64,000 nt of DNA. Source: Uloborus plumipes (taxonomy: Eukaryota > Arthropoda > Arachnida > Araneae > Uloboridae). The DNA is taken from contig JAXGGA010004645.1 of the NCBI GenBank assembly GCA_038373865.1, forward strand, positions 22,058 through 86,057, given 5' to 3'. This document shows positions 12,005 to 23,906 of this stretch, piece after piece; within the stretch, counting starts at the first letter, position 1; each line of letters opens with the position of its first letter. The notes below the pieces were generated by a model that was not told the origin of the DNA, ran no database searches, and saw only the letters and a program-made list of their open reading frames with translations. The translations under genes were made by a program, and so were the position numbers.

Positions 12005-13328
12005 CACTGCTCGACATTGAAAATGCAACTCCAAGAAGGAGTGGTCATAAATTCAGGCAAATTTTACCGTAGACGCACGTCACTGAGTTATGCAAATGAT
12101 ATGAAATGCGCAGCTCTCCGACGCACGTGAAGTAAGATATAAGAGAATGAAGTTGAAAAGTGGGCTATGTTCATGTTGGTTTTTCTGCCAGACTAATTAT
12201 CGGAGAAATTTGGTTTTTGTCTCGAAGGATACGTGTGATAGGAGGAAATGCCACGCCGTCCTCAACGAAGACACTTCCAGCATATAGACGACTTTACAAG
12301 GGGTATGGTGATCGGACTGAGAAGGGGAGGTTGGTCCATACGTCAAATTGCAGCTGATACCCACATGGATGCAAGCACTGTGCATCACTGACAAGCTGTG
12401 GGGGACCCGCAAGTCACTTGTACGTCGATTCTGCAGCACGTGCAAGGTACCCTGGATGTTCCTGTGTCGACCAGAACCATTTCCCGTCGACTGGTTGCAC
12501 GTGGCCTGCAATCACGGCGCCCGCTAAGAAGACTGCCATTGACCTCACAGCACAGACTCCAACGTTTGGAATGGTGCCGGATGAGAGCGACGTGGGAGGC
12601 AGAATGGCAAACCGTAGTGTTCTCAGATGAATCCCGCTTCTGTTTGTCCAGCGATAGTCATCGCATACGTGTGTGGCGTCGACGTGGAGAAAGATCAAAT
12701 CCGGCAGTAACTGTGGAACGCCCCACAGCGCGACAACGTGGCATAATGATTTGGGGCGCTATTGCATACAATTCCGTATCACCTCTAGTTCGTATTCGGG
12801 GCACTATGACGGCTCAACGATATGTAGATAATGTACTGCGGCCGGTGGCAATCCCCTACCTTCAGGGTCTGCCAAATGCAATTTATCAACAGGATAACGC
12901 CCGACCTCACAGTGCTCGAATCAGCCAACATGCTCTACGAGGTGTACAGATGCTTTCCTGGCCACCATACTCTCCTGACTTGTCACCAATCGAACATGTG
13001 TGGGACGTGATTGGACGCCGTTTGCAGAACCTGCCACCTCCTCGTTCAGAGGACGAACTGTGGCAAATGGTTGAAAGGGAATGGAGTGCCATCCCTCAGG
13101 ACACCATCCGCAGGATTATTGACTCCATGCCTAGACGTGTTTCTTCGTGCATCGCTGTCCGCGGTGGTCCTACTTCTTACTGAGCCGACGCCGTCCTCGC
13201 TCTAAATTTTGCTTATTTATTTTGAAATAAATATCACTTATTGTTCCATGCTGTCTCTGTCTTCTTACCAAATTTCATCAATTTCTGACCACTCCTTCTT
13301 GGTGTTGCATTTTCAATGTCGAGCAGTG
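12005..13328 (+). mobile_element. Tc1-like DNA transposon, copy 1
   Basis: Terminal inverted repeats begin CACTGCTCGACATTGAAAAT and run about 45 bp, including the AAGAAGGAGTGGTCA block. Both ends are flanked by TA (12003-12004 and 13329-13330). The element is 1324 bp, 96 bp shorter than the related copy at 56372-58400 after removal of that copy's nested insertion. It encodes the broken transposase at 12248-13183. Confidence 0.93.
12248..13183 (+). pseudogene. Tc1-like transposase, disrupted
   Basis: The start is ATG at 12248 (MPRRPQRRHFQH...), the same start as the other copy. The N-terminal helix-turn-helix region (GLRRGGWSIRQIAADTHMDA) is followed at 12389 by a TGA stop. Against copy 2, 96 bp are missing just before it, removing 32 codons in frame, and the next conserved CGA codon has become TGA. 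Downstream, the catalytic part is open to 13183. Its motifs are FSDESRF (first Asp), QQDNARPH (second Asp) and SPDLSPIEH (Glu). The second Asp and the Glu are separated by 32 residues, fewer than the usual 34. Without the 96-bp loss the protein would be about 343 residues, normal for Tc1. Its enzymes cut and paste DNA at TA sites, and this copy cannot make the full protein. Confidence 0.93.
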
Positions 13329-13330
13329 TA

Positions 13331-16300
13331 TAATAGTAATAATACATTAATATATGTTCTAATTAATACAAAAATCAATACATAACAAGACAGTGAGACA
13401 AATTAAAACCTATCACAATACCCTAAAAAAGGAAAGTGGGTGGGAAAAAAAGAAAATGTAATGAAATGTAGAAATATATATAATTATTACTAAGCAGAAA
13501 CAAAATCCACTATTGAAAAAATGAAATATCGGCATCTTAAGCAGGGAGGGTGTATCATTCTTTTCCGTCCTTAATGTTTCTTTTTCTTTAAACAAACTGT
13601 AGTTACGAATAATAAGATGTGGCTACGTGAATGAAAGTGAGGTTTCAAAACACAGAAAAGAAAAGAAAAGAAAACTGCCATTTTGAGGGTAACAGAAAGA
13701 ACTTCTTCAATCAGTGTAGAAGGAGAGGTTTTTGGTAACGAAAACCCGGCAGATGAACAAATAGAGAGATAAGAACGAGAATATACCTAAGACCACATGC
13801 AGTTAGAAACCTGAAACAAGCACTCGAGAAGACTTGTCGATAACTCTTCCGTTTTTAATGGTTTGGAAATATTTTCAACTTTTTCTTCGTCGTCATCTCC
13901 CAAGCTTAGGAGACAGCAGAGCGGGAGATTTCATGCTCCTTTTTGGTTCTATTTATAGTTGCAGTTATAGAGTTTGAATATGAAACCTTGAGGTGCTTTA
14001 AGTAATCAAACAAAAGTGTGAAACGTTTCATTATTTTGCGTGCAAGGCATATGTAACATTAGACAGGTAGGGGTCTGATTTTGATTTACCTCTATTAGCC
14101 GCCATTTGTCAAAAACTGCACTTTGTGTCTAAATCCGTTGTATTGTGAGCATTTGTTGGTTTAATTTTATCTGTTCACGTCCCCATGTGAGCAGATCAGA
14201 CAATTGGGTAAACTAGTTGTCTTGTGCTTCTCTTTTAAAGCAATTTTGAAGAGGCTCACTAAGTTAGACTCGAAACTGCTGTTTGCAGAGTTTTTCTTGC
14301 TTATTTTATAATATTCATAAGTAATTTCATTTCTTCTGCCTCAGTACCATTGCTGTTGTGAGTTAAAATACTCTGTAATAAAGCCGAGTAGTATATATTA
14401 TTGCTATATTTAAGCAGAATCGAGTGGCTTTCGTTTTGATGAACATCAAAAGGGAAAAAATAGATATTATGCGGATGACACACTGAATGAAAACACTATG
14501 TACACGTCGATTTTTTTTTTCGGTCCAGGAGTTGAGCAACCCCTGCTTCAGTACCATCAGATATTTCTTCTTTGAAAGGAGAAATAGGAAAGTTAGTGAC
14601 AAAGGCAGACTAAACATTAGTTACTTCAGTGCAAACATTTCGACTGTTATTGACAACATACTATAATAAGCAAACAATAAATAAATAACAGGATAGCAAG
14701 ATGAGAGGATTATGAGGTAATTATTAAAAATGGACGAAGCAAAAGTAAAAAATTATATTTACAATTAAAAGTCAATCGTCTTTTTTTTTAAATAACATAT
14801 TGGCTTGCTATCATCCGTAAAAATGACATTCTGAATTCAATGGAAGAATATATTTTATCCACTTGGTTCACTCGTTTCTGATTCAAAGGGGCATAACATC
14901 ACGCTTAGTTCATTAAATGCACAGCTGAAGTGAAATTGAAGTTATAGTCATTTTTGTTAAAGTTGATAACATTGCAATCTTGCGTTACGTGTGATTGATT
15001 CCGTCGTTCAAATTGCAAGACTGTTTAATTTTTTTAAGTAAGTTATTTTGCTTGGTTTAATTAAACACATTTATGCTTTTTCGCAAGCTTTATTTTGAGC
15101 TGTTATTGACGTAGGTATTAAACATTTGTCATTAAAGCTGTTCAGTTTTCGTAATGCTCTAATATCTAATTAATGAAAGGTAAATGAAAATAAAAATTTA
15201 CAATCAAAATTTCTTTCGCCGTTTTTGCTCTGTTCAAGCTTCAATGGAACACTTAGGTTGCGTTCCGGCAATCTTAAATATCTCAATGGTTATATCCCAA
15301 AACCCTTTACAGACTGCGTAAGTACTATTAGAAAAAAAATCTAACACTTTCTAAGAATAAGTATAATGATTTTTACCGTCTTCCGGCATAAACACATAAC
15401 TTCGTTTTCTGAAATATTTTCATCTACAGCTTATTATTCATGAGTCTCCAGTTTTCATGAAATTTGAAATTGAAATTCTAAAACCGAATTCACCCAAGTT
15501 AACTATTCTACAATTGATAACGAAAAGTATGAAAATGTAAATCGTCCTTATTTATAAGGTTTTCGGTTGTGGTTGTAACAAACTACATTTTTTCCAATAA
15601 CCGACAATAGGGGAAAGAAGCATAAGACGGGCCTTGCAGTTTTGGCTGCTTAGTACTGCTGCGTGCCTGAAAATGCTTAAAACTAGTTACAGACAGCTCA
15701 CAATCTTATTTGGAGATTACAAAAAAGGCTGCATAACGCATTTATTTGTTGAAGACAATGTTTGGATATTAAAATATGAATATTTAAAACTAAAAAAATA
15801 CTCGTAATTTATCATTTAAAAAGAAATACTAATTTATTTGCGTAACTGCCAATGAAAAAAAAAACATTTTGTGGAACCCGGTTTTGTCCAACTTTTCTCT
15901 ACCCTTTTAAACACTTTACTGAACGTACCAGCATCCATTTTGGACGTAACGAACATCTATAATGAAAACAAGAGGGTATTGTAGAGTAATTTTAACGAAT
16001 ACTAATTATTCTTAAAAACTTTTTTTTCTTTGGAATTTTGGATTTGGAAAAACATTCTAAAGCTAAATACTTTATTTTATTAAATGTACAAATTAAATTC
16101 TACAAAAGAAACACAAAAGCAACGGAAATTAAATTTAAAAATAATGATTCAAGTACTATTCACAAAATGTTTTTTAAATGCCCTAAGCGCTTGCGTGGTA
16201 TACATATTTAAACCTTACTAATGTAACTAGTTTGTCTCAATGATACCTCAATTGTTGGTAGCTTGCACTTGAAGTAAGCAGCAAGAGTTATCTTGTTACT

Positions 16301-16899
16301 TTCTTCCGATATTTTCTCTGTCATCAAAACTGTAGCTGAACTGTAGCTTCAGTAGACCCTTAGTTAGCAGATATGGATTTATAAATATTTTGATCTTTTC
16401 TAAGTATAAATCCCATCGAAAGGATATATTTGATGACGGATGATACGTCAAACGAAATTCAACGAAAGATCTCACGGCGAATGACTTTGAAAAGTAGCTC
16501 TCACAGTCAAAGAATCGCTGAAAGATATATGTATTGCTTTCACTACGTTGAAGTCTACTTGGAAGCTAAAATGAGGCTTTTTAATTCCATTATATTTATT
16601 GCTCTATTAATTATTGATCTTTTTTAATGAAAGTATATCTTCTTTTCTCACTATGAATGTGAACATTCAGCAGGATACAAAGGAAATAAAACAAAAGTTT
16701 CCTCATAAAATTAAAAATATTTTGGGTTATTTTGGTGATACGTTGATACTCCATATCTATTTATCTGTTTTTGAAGAGATAACTATACAAACCTACTTTA
16801 TTGCTGACCCCCGTTTCTATCAACAATCTCTGTAAAACTATTTTCTGCTTCAGCTGTCAGCATCGCTGAAATAATATTTTTTCAAGATATATTTCTAAC
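13331..16899. other. AT-rich spacer, no gene seen
   Basis: This is 3.6 kb without a supported gene. An (AAAAG)n tract lies at about 13653-13673. The small frames at 14301-14617 and 16430-16835 show no family features. Confidence 0.5.
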
Positions 16900-17609
16900 T
16901 AGGCTGGGAGTAATCGCCGATTAAATAATCGTAATCCTCGTAATCGATTACATTTTTTGTAATCGTAATCATAATTTGGATTTAGGACACTCGTAATCGT
17001 ATAATCGTGATTTTAATCAAGTAATTCTTGTGAAATCGTAATTGTAATTCAATAATCGTAGTTTGGCATTTTAATCGTGCAGTCTGATTTTTTTTTTTTT
17101 TTTTTTCAAAAAATTTTTACATGTCATTTAACCTTAGTTTATGCTTTATATTTTATGCTCATATTATTTTTTATCAATAAGTCCTTCAGAGAAGAAAACG
17201 TTTTGTACTAATTAATTTTCAAAACATTTTTTATGTTCAAACAATGTAAAATTTTACTTGAGAATTTTATAAAAAATTACATTAAGAATTTTATTTTTAA
17301 AAATTTTATAATTCCAATATTGATTACATGTACAGTTATAAATTTTCAATTTGTATTTTTCGCAAAGATATTTTTTTACCAAAATAAATAAATGGTTAAT
17401 TTAAAACAATATAATAAAAATATTACTTGCTGTGCAACATTGTATGATATTTTAAAGAAATTTTAAATTTTACATGCTTCGTTTTCCTTCCGCTAAACTA
17501 ACAAGTTGCACTGAAACTTGACACCCCAAACCTAAAAAAATTCTGGATCCTCCTCTGTATTTATATATACATATATATATAATTAGAAGTATAAAACTTT
17601 GCAAAAAAT

Positions 17610-17720
17610 TTGTTGAAAAACTGAAGTAAAGAGAAAATTTCCAAAAGACCCTGGGGCCTTATCAGGGGGACTCCTCTAGGGTAGGGAAAAGAGAAGTGAG
17701 AAGTTTATTTTTCTTTTCTG
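17610..17720 (-). repeat. Dispersed repeat pairing with 49855-49945 (inverted)
   Basis: Read on the minus strand, CCCCCTGATAAGGCCC-AGGGTCTTTTGG matches CCCCCTGACAAAGGCCC-AAGGGTCTTTTGG at 49895-49925. The surrounding ~90 bp are also similar. No termini are visible. Confidence 0.6.
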
Positions 17721-17751
17721 TATGATTCTTCAACTACTTTGTTTTTGTTAA

Positions 17752-17863
<112 letters not shown>

Positions 17864-18063
17864 TCCTCCCAAAGCTGCAATCGTGTAATCGAAATCGCAT
17901 GTAATAATCTCAATCGATTACATTTTTTACAAGATCTAATCGTTTCTGTAATTGTAATTGCGATTTGGCAGAGGACGGTAATCGTAATTGTAACCTGCAA
18001 TTTTTCATGCTCGTAATCAGAATCGTAATCGATTAGATTTTCTCGTAATTGATTCCAACCCTG

Positions 18064-19417
18064 TCACTAATCCATTGAATAAAGGATCAATGGGATAGTT
18101 ATAATTAAATTAGAATATATTTAAATGGTAATTTACGACATTTATTCTAAAAATTCATTTAAAATTTTCTGTTAAAAGTATAGCGCGTGTTGAAAAATAT
18201 AAATGACTGATACAAAACCTAACACCTTGCTTAAAAACTAAAAGGGGAAAAGCATCCAAATAGTAAATGCAAAGAGTTTCTTTTTCAGTTTAAAAGCTTA
18301 GCAAACTTAAAGTTAAAATAAACAGGAAGGGCATTAACAAAAGCTACAAAGAGGAAATAATTTCAAATTAAAAAGGTTTTTTATTTTTCTTTTTCACTTA
18401 AAATCTATTTTAGAAAGACTTTTCTAAAATACAGGGCTTTCATTCTAGTCGGCGATTTGTAAAGACTAATTACCATGGCTTTCAATAACTCCGTAATTAT
18501 TACATACTTTTATTTACTCATTTATTAGAGATAAAGTTATAAATGAAATGAAAACTCATCAAATACACATATTTTTTAACGATAAGAACATAAGCCATTT
18601 ATGATTTGTTTCATTTTTAATTCATGGAACTCTTTTTTCATTATAGAAACTGGAGGATGTGTATGTCCCATATTCGTTTCCGATTTCTGTAAACTTTTCT
18701 CTTGCAGTTGCTAAAATTTTCATGGAAACGTGACAGTTTTAATTTCCTTTAAAGTTTTATACTGAAACGTCATATAAGTTAAAGTTTGCTATTAGTTTAA
18801 GGGAAAAAAAGCAGCATGAAAAGAAAACGCGAAAAAAACTTTTATTTTTAAAAACTGTTAGCCGCTTTTATTAACAGTTAGAGCATAGCTGTAAAAAAGG
18901 AGCTAATTTACTTCCTTTTTGCATCGACTAGTTTTCTGATAGTCGTATTTTTTATTTGGTTTATTTTTCAGTAACATATATGTTGTTTGGAGCTTTAAAT
19001 TAAGAAAATATTTTACCTTTGATTTGGCGTCAAAAGCAATCATCACACAGCAGATTTAAAAACGAACCTTTTTTTTTTTCAGTTTTAACTAGTGATAAAA
19101 AAATTACACTGTATTAACTACGACAAGTGTCAAGTATTTAATGACAAGTAAAGTACGTGCTCTTTACTATCACAGTTCGAATACGATATTGTATAATTTT
19201 CATGGATGGCATGTGAAATACGAGACTTTAAATGGCAGACAGTCAAAGGCTTACACAAGCTAAGTAAAAAATAATTTAGGACTGATAAAATGAGATATTT
19301 AAAATTTTTAACTAATAATAAGTTAAATTGTTCAATTTCAACTACCTACAAGTCAAATGAATACCCTGAAGTGAAAAGTAAAAATATTGCAAATCATAAG
19401 CAAGATTTAATCTGATA
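18064..19417. other. AT-rich spacer, no gene seen
   Basis: No repeat pair, inverted repeat or coding frame that I can support. Confidence 0.5.
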
Positions 19418-20406
19418 CTAGCTGCGTAGCCCGGCGTTGCACGGGCTGTAATGTAGTGAAGGCAGTTTGAGAAAACTACTCGCCACCAAGGCGGCTCGCC
19501 TTTAAAGAAATGAGGAAAGTTTAAACAGTTTACTCGCCGTCAAGGCGGCTCGCCTTTACAGTAGCGAGGAAAGTTTCAATTCACTACTCGCCGCCAAGGC
19601 GGCTCGCCTTTAAAGTACCAAGGAAAAGTTTAATAAACTACTCCCCGCTAAAGCGGCTCGCTAAAAAGCTTTCCTGCATCAAAGAATCAATCGAATTATT
19701 TGCACATGCTTCCTCAAAAATAAAGACGATGTCAAGTAGCGCATACTTAGCACTCTCCCTAAATTACAAATAAAATTCCTTTCCAAAAACAATTATTTCC
19801 AAACCGCTTTCTTCCGGTAAAATTAATTGCAAAATTCTAAACGAAAAAGTTCTTTTAATATTTGGATCGAAGCCAGAAAAAGTCCCTTCTAAAAACAGCA
19901 ATTGCAATTTTATTTAAAAACACATTTTCAAAATGGTTCCGGAGAAAAAATATGTCATTAATAATTAGAATAAAAACAATTGTTAGAACTTTGTTATAAC
20001 ACGTATTCAAAATGACAATGAAAAAAATAACACTCTTTCATTTTAAAAAGTTCAACTTAATTAACGTTTTAATTCAAAATCGCAACGGAAAGAAATAAAT
20101 ATCTTGGAATTTTAAATAGTTCAATAATTTAATTAACGTTTTAATTCAAAATGGCAACGGTAAGAAAAAATGTCTTGGAAGTTTAATCCTTTATTAGGCT
20201 TAATCGCTTAAAATTTGACTACTTATTAATTGATATCTTCGCTAATTAAAATCGTATAATTATATAGATTGAAACTAATGAAGCCTGAAAAATTACCTAT
20301 CTATCGGTACCTGGTTCGACTTTCAGTTCATTGGCGTTCAGGAGAAAGAAGCGTGACATAGAAAGATAGTTAGAAAGAAAGATACTCAGTTTTTAATATA
20401 AGTAGA
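19418..20406 (-). mobile_element. Non-autonomous Helitron with internal minisatellite
   Basis: On the minus strand it starts TCTACTTATATTAAAAACTG after an A (20407) and ends CTAG before a T (19417). A GCCCG-loop-CGGGC hairpin lies just before the end (19430-19447). The same 5' end occurs at 28590 and 29026, so this is a local family. The 5' 220 bp match 28783-29026 closely, including CTATCTATCGGTACCTGG and the TTCTTTCTAACTATC repeats. There is no helicase frame. Confidence 0.78.
19452..19668. repeat. ~54-bp minisatellite with GC-rich hairpins, four units
   Basis: Four units with cores at about 19478, 19532, 19585 and 19639 repeat ACTCGCCGCCAAGGCGGCTC followed by GCCTTTA and GAGGAAAGTTT. GCCGCCAAGGCGGC is a stem with a two-base loop. 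It is strikingly GC-rich against its surroundings. A single related unit (CTCCCCGCCAAGGTGGCTCG) occurs at 28202-28221 in the related Helitron. Confidence 0.88.
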
Positions 20407-20419
20407 TAAAAAGGAAGAC

Positions 20420-21354
20420 AATGTCGTGTTGTTGTTGTTTCTAATCTCCCATCTGGTTCGACGGAGTCAGACCAGATCAACGAATCCGTTGACATTAATG
20501 AAATCCAATACCAAAAGGGGAGTAGCATGGATATCCTCCCAGTTCAAACCCAAACAGTCCAAGATATGTTGAGGTGAAGCCTGGTCATGGTGGCACTTAG
20601 GGCAGAGAGGATATGTCTTACTGCCCTCAGAATATTTAAGGCCTTTTATGTGACCACTGGCAAGTCGGGACAGGCAAGTGTTGGACTGCCTGTCGCATGG
20701 GAGAGATAAAGAGAGTCCCGGTTTTTTTCCTTTGTACCAGTGATGGGAGGGGGGAATTAACCACTTCTCCTTATTTTGGGCCTTCTTCCTCGAAAACAAC
20801 TCAAAAGATGTAAGCTCTGAAGTAGAGGGGATGGGATTGTTTAATCCCTCCTTGGCTAGAGTGTCGGCCAATTCATTTCCGTGGATATCTACATGAGACG
20901 GGATCCATTGGAAATGGACTACATGTTGGAGGGATATGAGCTTTACTTTATGCAAGATAGATAGGCTGGTTTTATCTCCTATGTAGACCCAGTTCTTGAG
21001 ATGTTGAATTGAACTGCGGCTGTCGGTAAGTATCCAAAGGTCTCCATAGCAACTCTCGCTCATAACTCTTTCTAGCCCCATGTCGATTGCTATTAGTTCG
21101 CTTCGAAAAATAGAACAGAAGTCTGGGTTACGTTGTTTTACAGAGTATTTGACTCGTGGGGTTTCAATGTAGATTCCACTACCTGCCTGATTATTTATTT
21201 TACTGCCATCAGTATAGATTTTGATATCGTTTGAGGGGATGTTATTTATGATTTCCAAGGCTAGTTGTTTAAGGAAGTCAGGCAAACAATCTTTCTTGTT
21301 AAGTATGGCAGAGAGGTCGCAGGAGGAAAATACAGCTTCTGTTAAGGAAGACAA
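20420..21354 (-). mobile_element. 3' end of an RNase H-bearing LINE (5'-truncated)
   Basis: The minus-strand frame 21354-20467 is followed by a short 3' untranslated stretch ending in AACAACAACAAC at about 20425-20440. This is immediately next to the 5' end of the Helitron at 20406. The 5' side stops at the MITE at 21353, and no reverse-transcriptase sequence is seen beyond that MITE. This is the distal part of an I/LOA/Jockey-type non-LTR retrotransposon. Confidence 0.8.
20467..21354 (-). pseudogene. LINE ORF2 C-terminus: RNase H domain plus zinc knuckle
   Basis: There are 295 open codons, but the frame begins with TTG at the MITE boundary, so the true N-terminus (endonuclease and reverse transcriptase) is missing. 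RNase H spans about residues 42-172. Its four acidic residues are in place: D49 in IYTDGS, E86 in SELIAID, D111 in LTDSRSS and D164 in GNELADTLAKEG, with the conserved His in IPSHVDIHG. A CPKCHHDQASPQHILDC zinc-knuckle-like motif follows near the C-terminus. The domain removes RNA from the cDNA hybrid during retrotransposition. No stop or frameshift is present in what remains, so the copy is fairly young, but alone it cannot mobilise. Confidence 0.88.
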
Positions 21355-21603
21355 TTGAATCGTTTATTTCAGAAACCACCTAAGCGATAAGCACTAAAGC
21401 TCAAAAAAGTATTTTTACCGGTATTTGTGAAAAATCGATTTGGATTTCAATATCTTAAACTGAAAAATATCCATATTTAGATATATTTCTTTCAGAAAAT
21501 ATTGTTGTAATCTCTATTAAATAGGTTAACGTGAAAAAATAATTTTTTTCTTAAAATTAGAAATTTTGTCGCTTTGGTGGTTTCTGAAATAAACGATTCA
21601 ATT
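21353..21603. mobile_element. 251-bp MITE cutting off the LINE frame
   Basis: Perfect terminal inverted repeats AATTGAATCGTTTATTTCAG continue to ...AAACCACC (about 29 bp) at 21353-21381 and 21575-21603. The interior is AT-rich and non-coding. The target duplication is unclear because AATT lies inside the repeat. Confidence 0.8.
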
Positions 21604-22795
21604 ACGGTTGCTTATAATTGATGACTTAAAATCAAAAATTGAGTTTATGATCTTAGTGTTTACTATTAAAAATCAGGGTGTTTAAAAAGTTGAATAAGTA
21701 CAAGATTTTAACTGATGAAAAACCTGATATAGACTGTTGTCTGAAGACAGATCATCCTATAAATATTGATGCATCAACTACGATGATGATACTCAAACTG
21801 TGTAAAAAATGAAGAATAAAGAAGTGCTTAAAATGACGAGTGATAAAAATAAGTCATGAATGTCTTTAAAAAGTCCTTAAATGAAAAAAAATATATATGT
21901 TTGCAGCATAAGTTGAGTTGTGAAATTATTTTAACCAGTATTTAAAAGTTAAATATTTCAGGAACACAAAAAAATATTATTTCCAAAGTTTAAAAAAAAG
22001 TACATTTATTTTGTAATTTAAAACAAGTTGTTAATATTTAGTTTAGAATTGATTTGCTTAAGGTATCTTTTTTTCTTTTTTGTTACCTTAAGATCATGTT
22101 AAGTTCCGCTTCCTATCTATAATACGGTGATTAATATTCGTAGAAAAAGACGCAAATGCCAATGAAAAACAGTTCGAAACAAATTCAATTTTATTCTAAG
22201 CGAAAAATAAGGTTTAGATGGCCTTCGTTTTGTTTTCTTTTGTGTAGTTATATTTCATTTCATTTTTATTTATTTATTTCTTTTTTTTCTTCGAAAATAT
22301 TTACTAGGTCAGCATTTTCAGTTTGCTTAAAATATTTTTCCTCTTTGCTGTATTTCAAAAAAGAATATAAACATAAGCAAACATCGAGAACGCATGTTTC
22401 GCAGGAATTTATACAATACATTACTGAGGTGAATAAACTGCTTTGTACTATTCTGCATTGAATGCGTAAAAACATTAAAATTTTGCTCATGGTGTGAATA
22501 TATTTGAATGAAACTATTTCTTATTTTACGCTTACCGTGGAAAAATTCATTTTTCAAACTCCCAGTACACGTTTGATGTTTTACAGCTATGCTATTCATA
22601 TGTGCAAGAATATTGGAAGCATTCAGATTTAAAGTGGTTATTGTCAATAAATTATAAATCTGAGGTAATAAAGATTAAATTTAACTAACACTCGTTTAAT
22701 ATGCACTGCAGATCTAAACGCCAATGTATGAATTTAAAAAAGATAAAGTTTATAAGTTTTCTCCACTAAAAATCAAAAATACTTACCGTGCTTTA
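21604..22795. other. AT-rich spacer
   Basis: No gene recognised. The overlapping frames at 22156-22647 on both strands lack family features and are probably chance. Confidence 0.45.
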
Positions 22796-23465
22796 TACAG
22801 GGTCCACTACTTTTGGTCCACTCCAATCGTGGACCAATAGCTAATTTCTAAACCGTTAGAGATAAGCATATAGTTTATTTAGGAAAAAATCTCCAAATTA
22901 CGAAAGGAATTTTGAGTCTATTCAGTGTTTTTCAAAAAATCAAATTTTGAAAGAGTTACGAAATTTAAATTTTTATACAGCCCCCCAGTCCTATCAATCA
23001 TATTTAGTAAAAAATTTTTGACACTGTAACGTTTAAAACTAAAAAAAAATCACTCTTCTACCACAAAAATTGACCGAGTTATGACGTTTTGAAAAATCAA
23101 GATTTTGCATGATTTCGCATGACGTCCCTTAAGCGATCGCTCGATGACCGTCATGCGAAATCATGCAAAATCTTGATTTTTCAAAACGTCATAACTCGGT
23201 CAATTTTTGTGGTAGAAGAGTGATTTTTTTTTAGTTTTAAACGTTACAGTGTCAAGAATGTTTTACTAAATATGATTGATAGGACTGGGGGGCTGTATAA
23301 AAATTTAAATTTTGTAACTCTTTCAAAATTTGATTTTTTGAAAAACATTGAATTGACCCAAAATTCCTTTCGTAATTTGGAGATTTTTTCCTAAATAAAC
23401 TATTTGCTTATCTCTAACGGTTTAGAAATTAGCTATTGGTCCACGATTGGAGTGGACACCCTGTA
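22796..23465. mobile_element. Near-perfect long hairpin MITE (TA-flanked)
   Basis: Two ~325-bp arms (22796-23122 and 23147-23465) are almost exact reverse complements around a ~25-bp centre containing AAGCGATCGCTCG. The ends read TACAGGGT(GT)CCACT and sit next to TA. The arms differ by a handful of substitutions and by a deleted/inserted block near the left tip (GGTCCACTACTTTTGGTCC against GTGTCC). There is no coding capacity. Transcripts would fold into a very long duplex. Confidence 0.9.
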
Positions 23466-23906
23466 TATTAACAAATATTATGGATTTTCAGTTTTAAAGG
23501 TGCTTTCCACTAACCGACATGAAAGTGATAAATCGTGCACAATTATCGCTATCAGATATTGGTACACTCAAAATGCATTAACATACACCTAGATGTTATT
23601 ATCTATCAATCCAATTACTGTTGCGTCATTTTCATCAAATTGATATCGTTTATCGTATCATTTTGATCGAAAAACTCCTGTCATTTCTATAGCGTCGTAT
23701 AATAATCATTCATCCGGTTTTTTTTTTTTTTTTTTGAAGTAGAGCAATTGCATACGAAATGATATTATATACTAGACTTCATCGGCAGCAAAATATTTTA
23801 TTGCTTGATCGAGAGGGGGGGGGGGGGATAAGAGAAGAACACTTTTACTACAAAACGCGACATAGAAAACATTTCGGTTAGAAAAATAGATAAACATTTG
23901 TTTCTA
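23466..23906. other. Spacer with T and G homopolymers
   Basis: A T-run lies at about 23710-23726 and a G-run at about 23817-23828. No gene seen. Confidence 0.5.

Noticed and set aside
12197..12698. Antisense and shifted frames within Tc1 copy 1
   Set aside because: Shadows of the transposase frame, also present antisense in copy 2.
15600..15910. Possible inverted tips (AGGGGAAAGAAG ... CTTTTCTCTACCC)
   Set aside because: The match is short and imperfect, with no target duplication and no second copy.
16430..16835. Two consecutive plus frames (65 and 73 codons)
   Set aside because: No family resemblance, no splice signals linking them, and ordinary AT-rich composition.
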